Source of the DNA: an uncultured Oscillospiraceae bacterium
Lineage (GTDB): Bacteria > Bacillota > Clostridia > Oscillospirales > Oscillospiraceae
Direction: 5' to 3'
Length of the DNA: 38,045 nucleotides
Assembly: GCA_947629245.1 (NCBI GenBank)
Contig: CANRDC010000019.1
Span: forward strand, 1 to 38,045
Of the stretch, positions 24,330 to 32,773 are shown in pieces. Every line of letters begins with the position of its first letter. The first letter of the stretch is position 1. Position numbers and translations under genes: made by a program. Below the pieces are notes generated by a model. That model was not told where the DNA came from. It saw only the letters and a program-made list of their open reading frames with translations, and did not search any database.

Positions 24330-24563
24330 ATGGATAAACTCATGGAGATCATCGAGCAGCATCCCGAACTGAAAGAGGCATACGACAAGCTGGTGGAGCT
24401 CAAGGGCAAGCTCAGCAAGGAGGATATCGAGAAATTCCTCCAGGAGCACGGCATCGACCTGCCGGACCTGGACGAGCTGAAAGAGGGCGCCGAAAAGCTC
24501 CTGGGCGGCAAGGACGGCATCGCCGACGCCGTCAAGGGCCTGGGTGGCCTTTTCAAAAAGTAA
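24330..24563 (+). CDS. Small charged helical protein of unknown function
   Basis: This is a 77-aa protein that I do not recognise. It is rich in Lys, Glu, Asp and Leu, has no signal peptide or membrane segment, and has no cysteine. Residues 1-40 look like two amphipathic helices (ELKEAYDKLVELKGKLSKED), followed by a proline-bounded acidic segment (LPDLDELKEG) and a glycine-containing tail (DAVKGLGGLFKK). It is probably real: GGAGG lies 8 nt before the ATG and a strong terminator follows. It stands alone between the IS200-type remnant and the convergent TrpXYZ-type operon. A small cytosolic binding or regulatory protein is the most that can be said. Confidence 0.75.
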   Translation: MDKLMEIIEQHPELKEAYDKLVELKGKLSKEDIEKFLQEHGIDLPDLDELKEGAEKLLGGKDGIADAVKGLGGLFKK

Positions 24564-24603
24564 ATCCCAAGCCTCGCGGAGCGCGTATGCGAGCCGCATT
24601 TTT

Positions 24604-24646
24604 GGCATGAAAAAACCGGTCCCATTAGGACCGGTTTTTTCATGCC
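24604..24646. terminator. Bidirectional terminator between the small gene and the TrpXYZ-type operon
   Basis: A 19-bp perfect stem (GGCATGAAAAAACCGGTCC and its complement) with a 5-nt loop contains A6 and T6 tracts. It lies 3 bp from the ATPase stop codon at 24649 and about 40 bp after the small gene's stop. Confidence 0.95.
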
Positions 24647-24648
24647 AG

Positions 24649-25443
24649 TTAGGCCAACAGCACTTTGTCGCTCTGGATGCTGCTGCCGGAAATCTCCGCG
24701 AATTTGTCCAGAAGATCCTTCATAGTCAGGCGCTTCTTCTCCTCCCCGGCCACGTCGAAGATGATCTTACCCTCGTTCATCATGATGAGCCGGTTGCCGT
24801 GGGCGATGGCGTCCTTCATGTTGTGGGTCACCATGAAAGCCGTCAAATGGTTCTCCCGGATGATGGTATCGGTGGTATTGAGCACCTTTTCCGCCGTCTT
24901 GGGGTCCAATGCCGCCGTGTGCTCGTCCAGAAGCAGCAGCTTGGGCTTCTGGAGCGTAGCCATGAGCAGAGTCAGGGCCTGGCGCTGGCCGCCGGAGAGA
25001 AGGCCCACCTTGGCCGTCATGCGATCCTCCAGACCCAGATCCAAGGTCTTGAGCTGTTCCCGGTACTCCTCCTGTTCCTTTTTCGTGATGCCGATGCGCA
25101 GCGTGCGGTGGGCGCCGCGGCGCTTGGCAAGGGCAAGATTTTCCTGTATCTCCATGGTGGCGGCGGTGCCGGTCATGGGGTCCTGGAACACCCGGCCCAG
25201 GTACTTGGCCCGCTTATACTCCGGCAGGCCGGTCACATCCTGGCCGTCGATGACAATGGAGCCGCTGTCAATGGGCCACACGCCCGCGATGGCGTTCAGG
25301 ACCGTGGACTTGCCCGCGCCGTTGGAGCCGATAACGGTGACGAAGTCGCCCTCAGCCAGATGCAGGCTGATGCCGTTCAGGGCACGCTTCTCATTCACCG
25401 TGCCGGGATTGAAGGTCTTGTAGATGTTGTTCAGCTCAAGCAT
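24649..25443 (-). CDS. ABC importer ATP-binding protein, COG1101/TrpZ-type
   Basis: This 264-aa ATPase is of the class that partners COG4120 permeases and COG2984 binding proteins (TrpXYZ systems of streptococci). Walker A is GSNGAGKST (39-47), the Q-loop is VFQDPMTG, the signature is LSGGQ (149-153) and Walker B is LLLLDEHTAALD (169-180); DEHTAALD is typical of this class. It energises the permease encoded just upstream, whose stop it overlaps by 8 bp. It is the last gene of the operon and ends at the bidirectional terminator. Tryptophan is the known ligand for some members, but ligands vary. Confidence 0.9.
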   Translation of the reverse strand: MLELNNIYKTFNPGTVNEKRALNGISLHLAEGDFVTVIGSNGAGKSTVLNAIAGVWPIDSGSIVIDGQDVTGLPEYKRAKYLGRVFQDPMTGTAATMEIQENLALAKRRGAHRTLRIGITKKEQEEYREQLKTLDLGLEDRMTAKVGLLSGGQRQALTLLMATLQKPKLLLLDEHTAALDPKTAEKVLNTTDTIIRENHLTAFMVTHNMKDAIAHGNRLIMMNEGKIIFDVAGEEKKRLTMKDLLDKFAEISGSSIQSDKVLLA

Positions 25444-26401
25444 CGGTCTTGACCTCCTTCTTCGTCTTGTTGAAGTATTTTTCCTTCCAGTACGGCACCG
25501 ACAGGAAGATCGCCACCACAGTCGCGGTCAGTATCTTCAGATCGGTCGCTTCAAGACCCATGCGCAGCACCAGCGTGATGACCACATAATATATGATGGC
25601 GCCGATGACAGACGACAGCAGCTTCAGCGCGAAATTGTGGAACAGCTTGTCCAGCAGCACCTCGCCGATGATGACCGCCGCCAGGCCGATGACGATGGCG
25701 CCACGCCCCATGTCGATGGTGGCGCTGCCAGAATACTGGGCCAGCAGGCCTCCGGACATGGCTACCAGGCCGTTGGAGACCACAAGCCCCAGGACCTTGT
25801 TCTTGTCAGTGTTGATGCCCTGGGCCCGGCTCATGTTCTGATTGGCGCCGGTGGCGCGAATGGAACAGCCAAGTTCCGTGCCGAAGAACCAGTACATAAG
25901 GCCGATAACGACCACCACGATGACGGTCATCAGCAGCAAGGGGTTTCTGACGGCCAGCTCACGCACATAGCGGGAGGATACCATAAGGTCGTTTCTGTCC
26001 ACATTCAGCGCCAGAGTCGCCTTCGTTTTGGCCGCCGCATCCCCAAGCTTGACCAGGTCGCCCAGAGCCATGATGCGCAGATTCAGCGAATAAAGCGCCA
26101 GCTGCGTCAGGATGCCGGCCAGAATGGCCGGTATACCGCACGCCGTGTGCAGCAGTCCTGTGACCAGACCCGCCAGCATACCGGCCAGCACGGCCATCAG
26201 CAGCGCCAGCCAGGGGTTCCACCCCAGGGTGATAAGCACCGCGCAGACTGCCCCGCCGGTGGCCAGGGAGCCGTCCACCGTCAGATCGGCCAGGTCTAAT
26301 ATCTTATATGTGAGATATACGCCGATGGCCATCAGGCCCCAGGCCAGCCCCTGCCCAAACGCGCCGGGCAGGGATTTTACAAAGGAGAGCAGAAAATTCA
26401 T
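25436..26401 (-). CDS. ABC importer permease, COG4120/TrpY-type
   Basis: This 321-aa membrane protein has the LivH/RbsC-like permease fold with about nine hydrophobic segments. Recognisable stretches are LADLTVDGSLATGGAV near the N-terminus, TGLLHTACGIPAILAGILTQ, and GCSIRATGANQNMSRAQGIN in the cytoplasmic coupling loop. These match the uncharacterised COG4120 family that pairs with COG2984 binding proteins. The gene is separated from the binding-protein gene by 115 bp containing a strong hairpin and overlaps the ATPase gene by 8 bp. Confidence 0.9.
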   Translation of the reverse strand: MNFLLSFVKSLPGAFGQGLAWGLMAIGVYLTYKILDLADLTVDGSLATGGAVCAVLITLGWNPWLALLMAVLAGMLAGLVTGLLHTACGIPAILAGILTQLALYSLNLRIMALGDLVKLGDAAAKTKATLALNVDRNDLMVSSRYVRELAVRNPLLLMTVIVVVVIGLMYWFFGTELGCSIRATGANQNMSRAQGINTDKNKVLGLVVSNGLVAMSGGLLAQYSGSATIDMGRGAIVIGLAAVIIGEVLLDKLFHNFALKLLSSVIGAIIYYVVITLVLRMGLEATDLKILTATVVAIFLSVPYWKEKYFNKTKKEVKTDA

Positions 26402-26456
26402 ATGGTATCTTTCCTCCGATGAATGGGATCATACGTCGTCTGTCAACGCAAAACGC

Positions 26457-26483
26457 AGCGGAAAAGGAATGACCTTTTCCGCT
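26457..26483 (-). promoter_or_regulatory. Intercistronic hairpin between binding-protein and permease genes
   Basis: A perfect 11-bp stem AGCGGAAAAGG/CCTTTTCCGCT with a 5-nt loop is followed on the minus strand by GCGTTTTGCG. It lies after the binding-protein stop and probably limits read-through to the permease and ATPase genes. Confidence 0.65.
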
Positions 26484-26516
26484 GTTATTTGCGGGTTTGC
26501 CGTGATGGATGACAAG

Positions 26517-27563
26517 TTATTCGGCAGCGTCCTCCGCGGGCTCTTCCTCCGCGTCGGCCTCGTCGGCGGCCTCTCCCTCGTCAGAGGCTTCCTCTTCGGC
26601 TCCGATCGCCACATAGTCGTCGGGCAGCACGATGCCAAGAGCCTCGCAGTTGTCGGCGTTGTACTCCTTGGTGACCTCGGGCGCATACTGAATGGCCATC
26701 TCTTCCACATTTGCCTCGCCCTTGAGGATCTGCACGGCCATCTCGCCGGTGGCATAGCCCAGATCATAGTAGCTGATGGACAATGTCACGCAACCGCAGC
26801 CGGAGCAGATGCCCTCCTCGCCAGCGACCACAGGCACGCCAGCGGCCAAGACTACGTTGGCAATGGCCTCGGTGTTGGCAGCAGCGGTATTGTCGGTGGG
26901 CACATAGATCACGTCAGAGCCGTCGCAGGCGCTCTGCGTCACACTGGGCAGATCATTCACATCGTTGAAGGGGAACGCCTCACAGGTGTAGCCAGCATCT
27001 TCCAAATAGCCCTGGATGGTCGTGATCTGGTAGATGGAGTTGGCCTCGGCGGAGCAGTAGAGCAGACCCACGGTCTTTGCGTCGGGGAAAAGCTCCGCCA
27101 GCATGGCGGCCTGCTGGTCCAGAGGGGCCAGGTCGGAGGTACCGGAGATGTTGTTGCCCACAGTGCCGGTCCAGTCCTCACCGTCGATGCCCAGAGCGGT
27201 GGCATAGTCGGTGATGGAGGTGCCCAGGACGGGGATGGTATCGGTGGCGGCGGCCGCCTTCTGCAGAGGAGAAGTGGCGTTGGCCAGGATCAGGTCCACA
27301 TCGTTGGCAACGAAGCCGTCGATGATGGTGCCCACGGCGGAGTCCTCGCCGCCGGCGTTCTGCACGTCGATGTTATCCTCGAAATCCTCACCGAACGCAT
27401 CGACCAAAGCATCCACGAAGCCCTGGGTGGCGGCGTCCAGCGCCACATGGGGAGCCAGCTGGCACACGCCCACCTGGAAATCCGCTTCCTCGTCGGCAAA
27501 GGCCGTGACGGCCAGAGCCAAGACCATGGTCAGCACCAGTACGATCGCAAGTACCTTTTTCAT
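26517..27563 (-). CDS. ABC importer substrate-binding protein, COG2984/TrpX-type
   Basis: This 348-aa exported binding protein has an N-terminal signal peptide cleaved after AFA (about residue 23) and no lipobox. The mature domain shows the COG2984 pattern: FQVGVCQLAPHVALDAATQG, DVDLILANATSPLQKAAAA, PVLGTSITDY, KTVGLLYCSAEANS and SYYDLGYATGEMAVQILKG. About 35 residues at the C-terminus form a Glu/Asp/Ala-rich tail not expected in the family. Relatives are usually lipoproteins, so retention at the surface may rely on something else. Promoter and ribosome site (AAAGGAAA) are both in place. Tyrosine tRNA synthetase is encoded next door, which hints weakly at an aromatic amino acid. Confidence 0.88.
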   Translation of the reverse strand: MKKVLAIVLVLTMVLALAVTAFADEEADFQVGVCQLAPHVALDAATQGFVDALVDAFGEDFEDNIDVQNAGGEDSAVGTIIDGFVANDVDLILANATSPLQKAAAATDTIPVLGTSITDYATALGIDGEDWTGTVGNNISGTSDLAPLDQQAAMLAELFPDAKTVGLLYCSAEANSIYQITTIQGYLEDAGYTCEAFPFNDVNDLPSVTQSACDGSDVIYVPTDNTAAANTEAIANVVLAAGVPVVAGEEGICSGCGCVTLSISYYDLGYATGEMAVQILKGEANVEEMAIQYAPEVTKEYNADNCEALGIVLPDDYVAIGAEEEASDEGEAADEADAEEEPAEDAAE

Positions 27564-27591
27564 CTTGTTCTGTTTCCTTTCAATACTGATT

Positions 27592-27608
27592 TATGGCGCG
27601 ATGGCGCG
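27592..27608 (-). promoter_or_regulatory. Short GC hairpin in the leader of the binding-protein gene
   Basis: A GGCGCG-4 nt-CGCGCC stem lies in the transcribed leader, about 30 nt before the TrpX-type start codon. It may affect mRNA stability or translation. Confidence 0.4.
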
Positions 27609-27625
27609 CCTTTATGTACGCCATA

Positions 27626-27654
27626 ATTCTAATGCTTTAAATGGTTGATGTCAA
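27626..27654 (-). promoter_or_regulatory. Promoter of the TrpXYZ-type operon
   Basis: On the minus strand a perfect TTGACA (27654-27649) and TAGAAT (27631-27626) are 17 bp apart. The -35 box lies inside the right arm (as transcribed) of a 13-bp inverted repeat. Confidence 0.75.
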
Positions 27655-27688
27655 TGTGCAGTTTCTCCAAAAACCGCACATTGACATC
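27647..27688. repeat. 42-bp inverted repeat overlapping the promoter
   Basis: Perfect 13-bp arms GATGTCAATGTGC and GCACATTGACATC are joined through one mismatch and a further 4-bp stem. It lies between tyrS and the binding-protein gene, so it could be the tyrS terminator (though without a U tract) or an operator. Each arm contains TTGACA reading outward. Confidence 0.8.
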
Positions 27689-27720
27689 ATATACTTTGTT
27701 ACAATATTGCTTTGAGCCCT

Positions 27721-28947
27721 TTACTTCAAAAGGACCTTCCGATAGCTCTTCTTGCCCCGCCGGAGCAGGACCCCCTCCCGGAGCTTTTCCGCCGGGACCG
27801 CCAGGAACAGGTCCGTCACCTTTTCCCCGTCCAGCGTCACGCCGCCCTGGGCGATGTTCTGCCGGGCGTCGGAGTTGGACTTGCACAGCCCCGCCTTCAC
27901 CAGCAGGACCTTGACGTCGATGGCTCCGTCGGTCAGGTCGGCGTCGGAGAGCTCCGTTATGGGCATCTCCTGAGCGGAACCGGCCCCGAACAGGGCCTTG
28001 GCGGCGGTCCGGGCCTTTTGGGCCTCCTCCTCGCCGTGGACCATTTTGGTCAGCTCGAAGGCCAGGATCTCTTTGGCCTCGTTGATCTTCTGGTCCTTCC
28101 AGTGGTCCATCTCCTCGATCTGCTCCATGGGCAGGAAGGTGAGCATGCGGATGCACTTCATCACGTCCGCATCGCCCACGTTGCGCCAGTACTGATAGAA
28201 GTCGTAGGGCGAGGTCTTGTCGGGGTCCAGCCACACAGCGTTGCCCGCGGTCTTGCCCATCTTGTTGCCCTGGGAGTCGGTGAGCAGCGTCACGGTCATG
28301 GCGTAAGCGTCCTTGCCCAGCTTCCGGCGGATCAGCTCCGTGCCGCCCAGCATGTTGCTCCACTGGTCGTTGCCGCCGAACTGCATGTTGCAGCCCACGG
28401 TCTGGAACATGTGGTAGAAGTCGTAGGACTGCATGATCATGTAGTTGAATTCCAGGAAGGAGAGGCCCTTCTCCATGCGCTGCTTATAGCACTCGGCCCG
28501 GAGCATGTTGTTCACGGAAAAGCACGCGCCCACCTCCCGCAGCAGGTCCACATAGTTGAGGTCCAGCAGCCAGTCAGCGTTGTTGAGCATCATGGCCTGG
28601 CCGGGGCCCTCGCCGAAGTCGATGAACCGCTCCATCTGCCGTTTGAAGCACTCGGCGTTGTAGTCGATGGCCTCTCTGGTGAGCATTTTGCGCATGTCGG
28701 TCCGGCCGGAGGGGTCGCCGATCATGGTGGTGCCGCCGCCGATGAGGGCGATGGGCTTGTTGCCCGCCTGCTGCAGGCGCTTCATGAACGTCAGCGTCAC
28801 AAAGTGACCGGCGGTCAGGCTGTCCGCCGTGCAGTCAAAGCCGATGTAAAAGGTGGCTTTGCCGCTGTTGATGAGGTTTTTGATCTCCTCCTCGTCCGTC
28901 ACCTGGGCGATGAGCCCCCGGGCGGTCAGTTCGTCATACAGGGTCAT
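27721..28947 (-). CDS. tyrS: Tyrosine-tRNA ligase
   Basis: This 408-aa class I synthetase charges tRNA-Tyr. The Rossmann domain holds YIGFDCTADSLTAGHF (34-49; AGHF takes the place of HIGH), TMIGDPSGR, the tyrosine-binding QSYDFYHM (173-180), GGNDQWSNM and the KMSKS variant KMGKT (229-233). The C-terminal S4-like RNA-binding domain covers about 345-408. GAGGAG precedes the ATG. The gene follows recN by 12 bp and ends the housekeeping cluster. No T-box leader can fit in that gap, so it must be co-transcribed with recN or read from an internal promoter. Confidence 0.96.
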   Translation of the reverse strand: MTLYDELTARGLIAQVTDEEEIKNLINSGKATFYIGFDCTADSLTAGHFVTLTFMKRLQQAGNKPIALIGGGTTMIGDPSGRTDMRKMLTREAIDYNAECFKRQMERFIDFGEGPGQAMMLNNADWLLDLNYVDLLREVGACFSVNNMLRAECYKQRMEKGLSFLEFNYMIMQSYDFYHMFQTVGCNMQFGGNDQWSNMLGGTELIRRKLGKDAYAMTVTLLTDSQGNKMGKTAGNAVWLDPDKTSPYDFYQYWRNVGDADVMKCIRMLTFLPMEQIEEMDHWKDQKINEAKEILAFELTKMVHGEEEAQKARTAAKALFGAGSAQEMPITELSDADLTDGAIDVKVLLVKAGLCKSNSDARQNIAQGGVTLDGEKVTDLFLAVPAEKLREGVLLRRGKKSYRKVLLK

Positions 28948-28959
28948 TTCTCGTTCTCC

Positions 28960-30648
28960 TCAAACCAGTTTTTGTTTCCACGCGTCCGCCGCGGCAAGCT
29001 GCTCCTCGGCGGAGGCGGTAGTCGTTTCCGTGATATTGTCGCCGCCGGTGAGGCGGGCGATCTCCCGGCGCCGTCCGGCCCGGTCCAGCTCGTCCACGGT
29101 GGTATAGGTCCGTCCGGCTTTTTCCCGCTTCTCGATGAGATACTGCGCGTCGGCCATGGCGGCGATCTGGGGCAGGTGGCTGACGCACAGCACCTGCCGG
29201 TATCGGCCGATCAGGGCCAGCTTCTCCCCCACCCGGCTGGCCGCCACGCCGGACACACCGGTGTCGATCTCGTCGAACACCGCCGTGGGGACCGGGTCGT
29301 TCTCGCCGAACACGGTCTTGAGGGCCAGCATGATCCGGCTCAGCTCGCCGCCGGAGGCGATCCTGGCGATGCGTCCCGGCTCCTCGCCCGCGTTGGCGCT
29401 CATGCGGAAGCATACCGCGTCCGCGCCCTTGGGGCCAAAGCCGGGCTCGCCGCCGAGCGGGGCGATGTCCGTCACGAACCGGGCCGAGGGCATGGAGAGC
29501 TCTTTGAGCTCCCGCTCCACCCGCCTGGCCAGGGTGTCCGCCGCCTTTTGCCGGGCCCTGGTGAGAGCCGCCGCCGCGCTCACGCAGTCCTTTTTCAGCG
29601 TCTCCCGCTTTTGGTATAGCCGCTCCAGCGCCTCGTCCCCGTACTCGATCTCCGCCAGCCTCGCCGACGATTCCTCGTACAGCTTGATCAGCGCGGCCTC
29701 GTCCAGGGCGGAGAACTTTTTCTCCAGCCGCCGAAGCTGGGCAAGACGCCCCTCCACCCGGTCGAATTCCTCCGGGGAGAAGTCCAGGCTGTCCATCACG
29801 TCGCGCACCAGCTCCGCCGCGTCCTGCAAAAGGGATACCGCTTCGCTCAGGGTGTCGTCCGCCTGGGCCAGCGTCCCGCTCCAGCCTCGGGCCCGGCTCA
29901 GATACCCCCTCGCCTGCCCGGCCAGCTCCACGGCGGAGCCCTCGTCCCCGTACAGGGCCGTGAACGCCCCCTCGGCAGCCTCCCGGAGCTTCTCGCCGTT
30001 TCTGAGAAGCGCCGAGCGCTCCTCCAGCTCCGCCTCCTCGCCCGCGCGCAGCTCCGCCTTTTCCAGCTCCTGCACCCGGTACGTCAGGCTCTCCGCCAGA
30101 CGCCGCCTGGTCTCGTCGTCCAGGGAAAGACGGGATATCTCCCGCTCGTTGGCCTGATACGCCTCATAGGCGGCCCGATAGGCGGCCAGCTCCCTCTCCG
30201 CCCCGGCAAAGGCGTCCAGATAGTCGATGTGGCGGTTCTCATCCAGAAGCTGACGGCCGTCGTTCTGACCGTGGATGTCCACCAGCAGCGCCCCCAGGGC
30301 CCGCAGCTGCCTCACCGTCACGGGCACGCCGTTGACCCGGCAGGCGCCCTTGCCGTCGGCGGACACGCTCCGCTGGACGATCAGCGTCCCGTCCTCCGGC
30401 TCCACGCCGTTTTCCTCGCACCAGGCAAGGGCCGCGTCCGCGTCGAACACTGCCGCCGCCAGGCACCGGTCCGCCCCGGCGCGCACCAGCTCCCGGCGGG
30501 TCCTCTCGCCGGTGACGGCGTACAAAGCGTCGATGACGATGCTCTTGCCCGCGCCGGTCTCGCCGGTCAGCACGTTCAGCCCCTCCCGGAACTGCACGTC
30601 GGCCCGCTCCACCACCGCGATATTCTCGATGTGCAGGCTCCTCAGCAT
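28960..30648 (-). CDS. recN: DNA repair protein RecN
   Basis: This 562-aa SMC-like ATPase helps process and join double-strand break ends. The N-terminal Walker A is GETGAGKS (29-36). Long coiled-coil stretches run through roughly 150-390. The C-terminal half-domain carries the signature IASGGELSRIMLALK (430-444), Walker B VFDEIDTGVSG (about 457-467) and the SHLPQIAAMAD switch. Full length for the family. GAGGTAAGAG precedes the ATG and includes the argR stop codon. The argR-recN pairing is standard in Firmicutes. Confidence 0.96.
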   Translation of the reverse strand: MLRSLHIENIAVVERADVQFREGLNVLTGETGAGKSIVIDALYAVTGERTRRELVRAGADRCLAAAVFDADAALAWCEENGVEPEDGTLIVQRSVSADGKGACRVNGVPVTVRQLRALGALLVDIHGQNDGRQLLDENRHIDYLDAFAGAERELAAYRAAYEAYQANEREISRLSLDDETRRRLAESLTYRVQELEKAELRAGEEAELEERSALLRNGEKLREAAEGAFTALYGDEGSAVELAGQARGYLSRARGWSGTLAQADDTLSEAVSLLQDAAELVRDVMDSLDFSPEEFDRVEGRLAQLRRLEKKFSALDEAALIKLYEESSARLAEIEYGDEALERLYQKRETLKKDCVSAAAALTRARQKAADTLARRVERELKELSMPSARFVTDIAPLGGEPGFGPKGADAVCFRMSANAGEEPGRIARIASGGELSRIMLALKTVFGENDPVPTAVFDEIDTGVSGVAASRVGEKLALIGRYRQVLCVSHLPQIAAMADAQYLIEKREKAGRTYTTVDELDRAGRRREIARLTGGDNITETTTASAEEQLAAADAWKQKLV

Positions 30649-30654
30649 CCGCTC

Positions 30655-31110
30655 TTACCTCTTATAGGCCCGGCGCAGCTGGGCGCACAGACGCTCCGCC
30701 GCGGCGGCGTTGCGCAGCACGATGATGGCGGTGTCGTCCCCGGCCACGGAGCCCAGGATGGCGTCATCCCCCATGGCGTCGATGGACGAGCATACGGCGC
30801 TGGCCAGGCCCGGCAGGGTCTTGACCACCACGGTGTGCAGAGCGTGGTCAAAGCTCAGGCAGCTCTCCCGGAAGATCTCCTCCAGCCGCCGGGCCGCCTC
30901 GTTGGCCTCGTCCTGGTCGGCCTGGGCGTAGCGGTAGCGGCCGCTGGGGCCGATCTCCTTCACCAGCCGCAGCTCCTTGATGTCGCGGGATACGGTGGCC
31001 TGGGTGCTCTTCACGCCCCTGGCCTGCAGCGCCTCCAGCATCTGGCCCTGGGTCTCGATATCCTCCTGGGCGATGATGTCTAGGATCACGCTCTGTCTGG
31101 ATGTCTTCAT
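30655..31110 (-). CDS. argR: Arginine repressor ArgR
   Basis: This 151-aa regulator senses arginine and controls arginine metabolism genes. It has an N-terminal winged helix (SRQSVILDIIAQEDI, TQATVSRDIKELRLVK) and a C-terminal oligomerisation and arginine-binding domain (LGSVAGDDTAIIVLRNAAA). Length is normal. Its ATG overlaps the nadK stop in an ATGA, so it is translationally coupled. No arginine genes are in the window, so its targets lie elsewhere. Confidence 0.95.
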   Translation of the reverse strand: MKTSRQSVILDIIAQEDIETQGQMLEALQARGVKSTQATVSRDIKELRLVKEIGPSGRYRYAQADQDEANEAARRLEEIFRESCLSFDHALHTVVVKTLPGLASAVCSSIDAMGDDAILGSVAGDDTAIIVLRNAAAAERLCAQLRRAYKR

Positions 31111-31961
31111 GCTCTCCCTCCCAATTTCTCAAAGGCCGTCTCATAAAAGCTCTTGGTGCCAAGGTCCGCCATGAGCAGCCTGTATCTGGATTTGGTCACG
31201 ATCACCCGGTCGCCGTCCATCAGGTCCGTCATGCCCCGACCGTCCGCCGACAGCACGCACCGCCGCCCCTCGCTCACGTCCTCGGGCAGCACGGTGATGG
31301 TCCGCTCCGGGCTCAGCACAAAGGACCGGGCCGCCAGCATGTGGGCGCAGATGGGCGTCAGCACGATGGCCTCCGCCCCCGGCTCCACCAGCGGGCCGCC
31401 CGCCGCCATGGAATAGGCCGTGGAGCCCGTGGGCGAGGACACGATCACCCCGTCCCCGGAAAAGGCCAGGATCTGCTTTTCGTCCCCCATGGCCGTCAAA
31501 TGCACGTTCTGCACGATGCCGGACACGACCGCGTCGTTCAGGGCGGTGTCGAAAAACACCCGCTCCCCGTTCCGGCGGATCTCCACGTCCAGCATCATCC
31601 GGGGCACCAGACGGTAATCCCCCGCCGCCGCCCGGCGCAAAAGCCCCGCGCTGTCCCGGTCCAGCTCCGTGAGAAAGCCCACATGACCCAGATTCAGCCC
31701 CACCAGCGGCACATCGTGGCGCATCACCTGGGGCGCGATGCGCAATATGGTCCCGTCGCCCCCCAATGTCACCAGCAGGTCCGCCCCATCCAGCGCCGTC
31801 TCCAGCTCCGCCGTGGGAAGCTCTGGCCTCCGCTCCGGCTCCCCGCATACGGGACTGACGGTCACCCGGTGGCCGTCCGCCTCCAGCATGGCCCCGATCC
31901 GGGCCGTATAGGAAAGGTCCCCGTCCCGCTGGACGTTGGGACACAGTACGACGGTGCTCAT
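31107..31961 (-). CDS. nadK: NAD kinase
   Basis: This 284-aa enzyme phosphorylates NAD to NADP. The phosphate-binding GGDGT (67-71), the LND motif (141-143, where NE is common), and [16 protein letters not shown] are present, along with the C-terminal beta-rich domain. The start at 31961 gives the conserved [10 protein letters not shown]-terminus and an ATGA overlap with tlyA. The frame stays open far upstream inside tlyA (to 32525), but that extension is arginine/glycine-rich out-of-frame sequence and is not part of the gene. Confidence 0.95.
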   Translation of the reverse strand: MSTVVLCPNVQRDGDLSYTARIGAMLEADGHRVTVSPVCGEPERRPELPTAELETALDGADLLVTLGGDGTILRIAPQVMRHDVPLVGLNLGHVGFLTELDRDSAGLLRRAAAGDYRLVPRMMLDVEIRRNGERVFFDTALNDAVVSGIVQNVHLTAMGDEKQILAFSGDGVIVSSPTGSTAYSMAAGGPLVEPGAEAIVLTPICAHMLAARSFVLSPERTITVLPEDVSEGRRCVLSADGRGMTDLMDGDRVIVTKSRYRLLMADLGTKSFYETAFEKLGGRA

Positions 31962-32773
31962 GGCGTGTCTCCTTTCCCCGTATCCAGCGCCGCGTGAGAC
32001 TGCCGGACGATCTCGCCGCAGTCTATCGGGACCTCTTCTCCCGTCAGCCCCAGCCAGGCCAGATACTCGATGTTCCCCTCCGGGCCCCGCACCGGGGAGA
32101 ACGTCATCCCCCGCAGCACGAACCCCAGCTCTCCGGCGTTTTCCGCAAAGCCCTCCAGCACCTCCCGGTGCACCGCCGGGTCCCGGACCACGCCCTTCTT
32201 GCCCACCTTCTCCCGGCCCGCCTCGAACTGAGGCTTCACCAGCGAGATCACCTGGCCCTCCGGTCGGAGAAGGCTCTTCACCGCCGGGAGCACCAGACGC
32301 AGGGAGATGAAGGACATGTCCATCACCGCCAGGTCCATCCGCTCCGGGAACATGTCCGGCGTCAGGTTCCGGGCGTTGGTGCGCTCCATGACCGTCACCC
32401 GCTCGTCCGTCCGCAGGCTCCAGGCAAGCTGCCCGTAGCCCACGTCCACAGCGTACACCCGCTTCGCGCCCCGCTGCAAGAGACAGTCCGTGAACCCACC
32501 CGTGGAGGCGCCGCAGTCCACGCACACAGCCCCCGACGGGTCGACGGCGAACGTGTCCAGGGCCTTTTCCAGCTTCAACCCGCCCCGGCTCACATAGGCC
32601 AGCTTCCCGCCCCGGACCTCCACGGCCGCGTCCGACCGCACCGTCGCGCCGGGCCGGGTCTGCTTCTCTCCGTTCACGTATACCGTGCCCGCCATGACGA
32701 GCGCCTTCGCCTTTTCCCGGCTCTGCGCCAGACCCAGGTCATACACACGCTGGTCAAGCCTTGTCTTTTCCAT
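31958..32773 (-). CDS. tlyA: TlyA family rRNA (cytidine-2'-O)-methyltransferase
   Basis: This 271-aa protein has an N-terminal S4 RNA-binding domain ([20 protein letters not shown], 5-24) joined to a FtsJ/RrmJ-type methyltransferase domain. The SAM site is [18 protein letters not shown] (86-103). TlyA relatives methylate 16S and 23S rRNA ribose; in Firmicutes the protein is also annotated as a hemolysin-like or YqxC protein. Its start lies 20 bp inside the dxs gene with GGAG upstream, and its stop overlaps nadK. The dxs-tlyA-nadK-argR-recN order is a conserved Firmicutes arrangement. Confidence 0.94.
   Translation of the reverse strand: MEKTRLDQRVYDLGLAQSREKAKALVMAGTVYVNGEKQTRPGATVRSDAAVEVRGGKLAYVSRGGLKLEKALDTFAVDPSGAVCVDCGASTGGFTDCLLQRGAKRVYAVDVGYGQLAWSLRTDERVTVMERTNARNLTPDMFPERMDLAVMDMSFISLRLVLPAVKSLLRPEGQVISLVKPQFEAGREKVGKKGVVRDPAVHREVLEGFAENAGELGFVLRGMTFSPVRGPEGNIEYLAWLGLTGEEVPIDCGEIVRQSHAALDTGKGDTP

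Noticed and set aside
28948..28959. A T-box riboswitch ahead of tyrS
   Set aside because: Only 12 bp separate tyrS from recN, far too little for a T-box, and no T-box consensus is visible upstream.
27712..29619. A 635-codon open frame on the plus strand across tyrS and recN
   Set aside because: It is antisense to two clear housekeeping genes and its composition (His, Val, Gly, Arg-rich, no domain) is what high-GC antisense frames give.
31962..32525. A 188-codon N-terminal extension of nadK
   Set aside because: The extra part is out-of-frame tlyA sequence; the ATG at 31961 gives the conserved start and the usual ATGA coupling.
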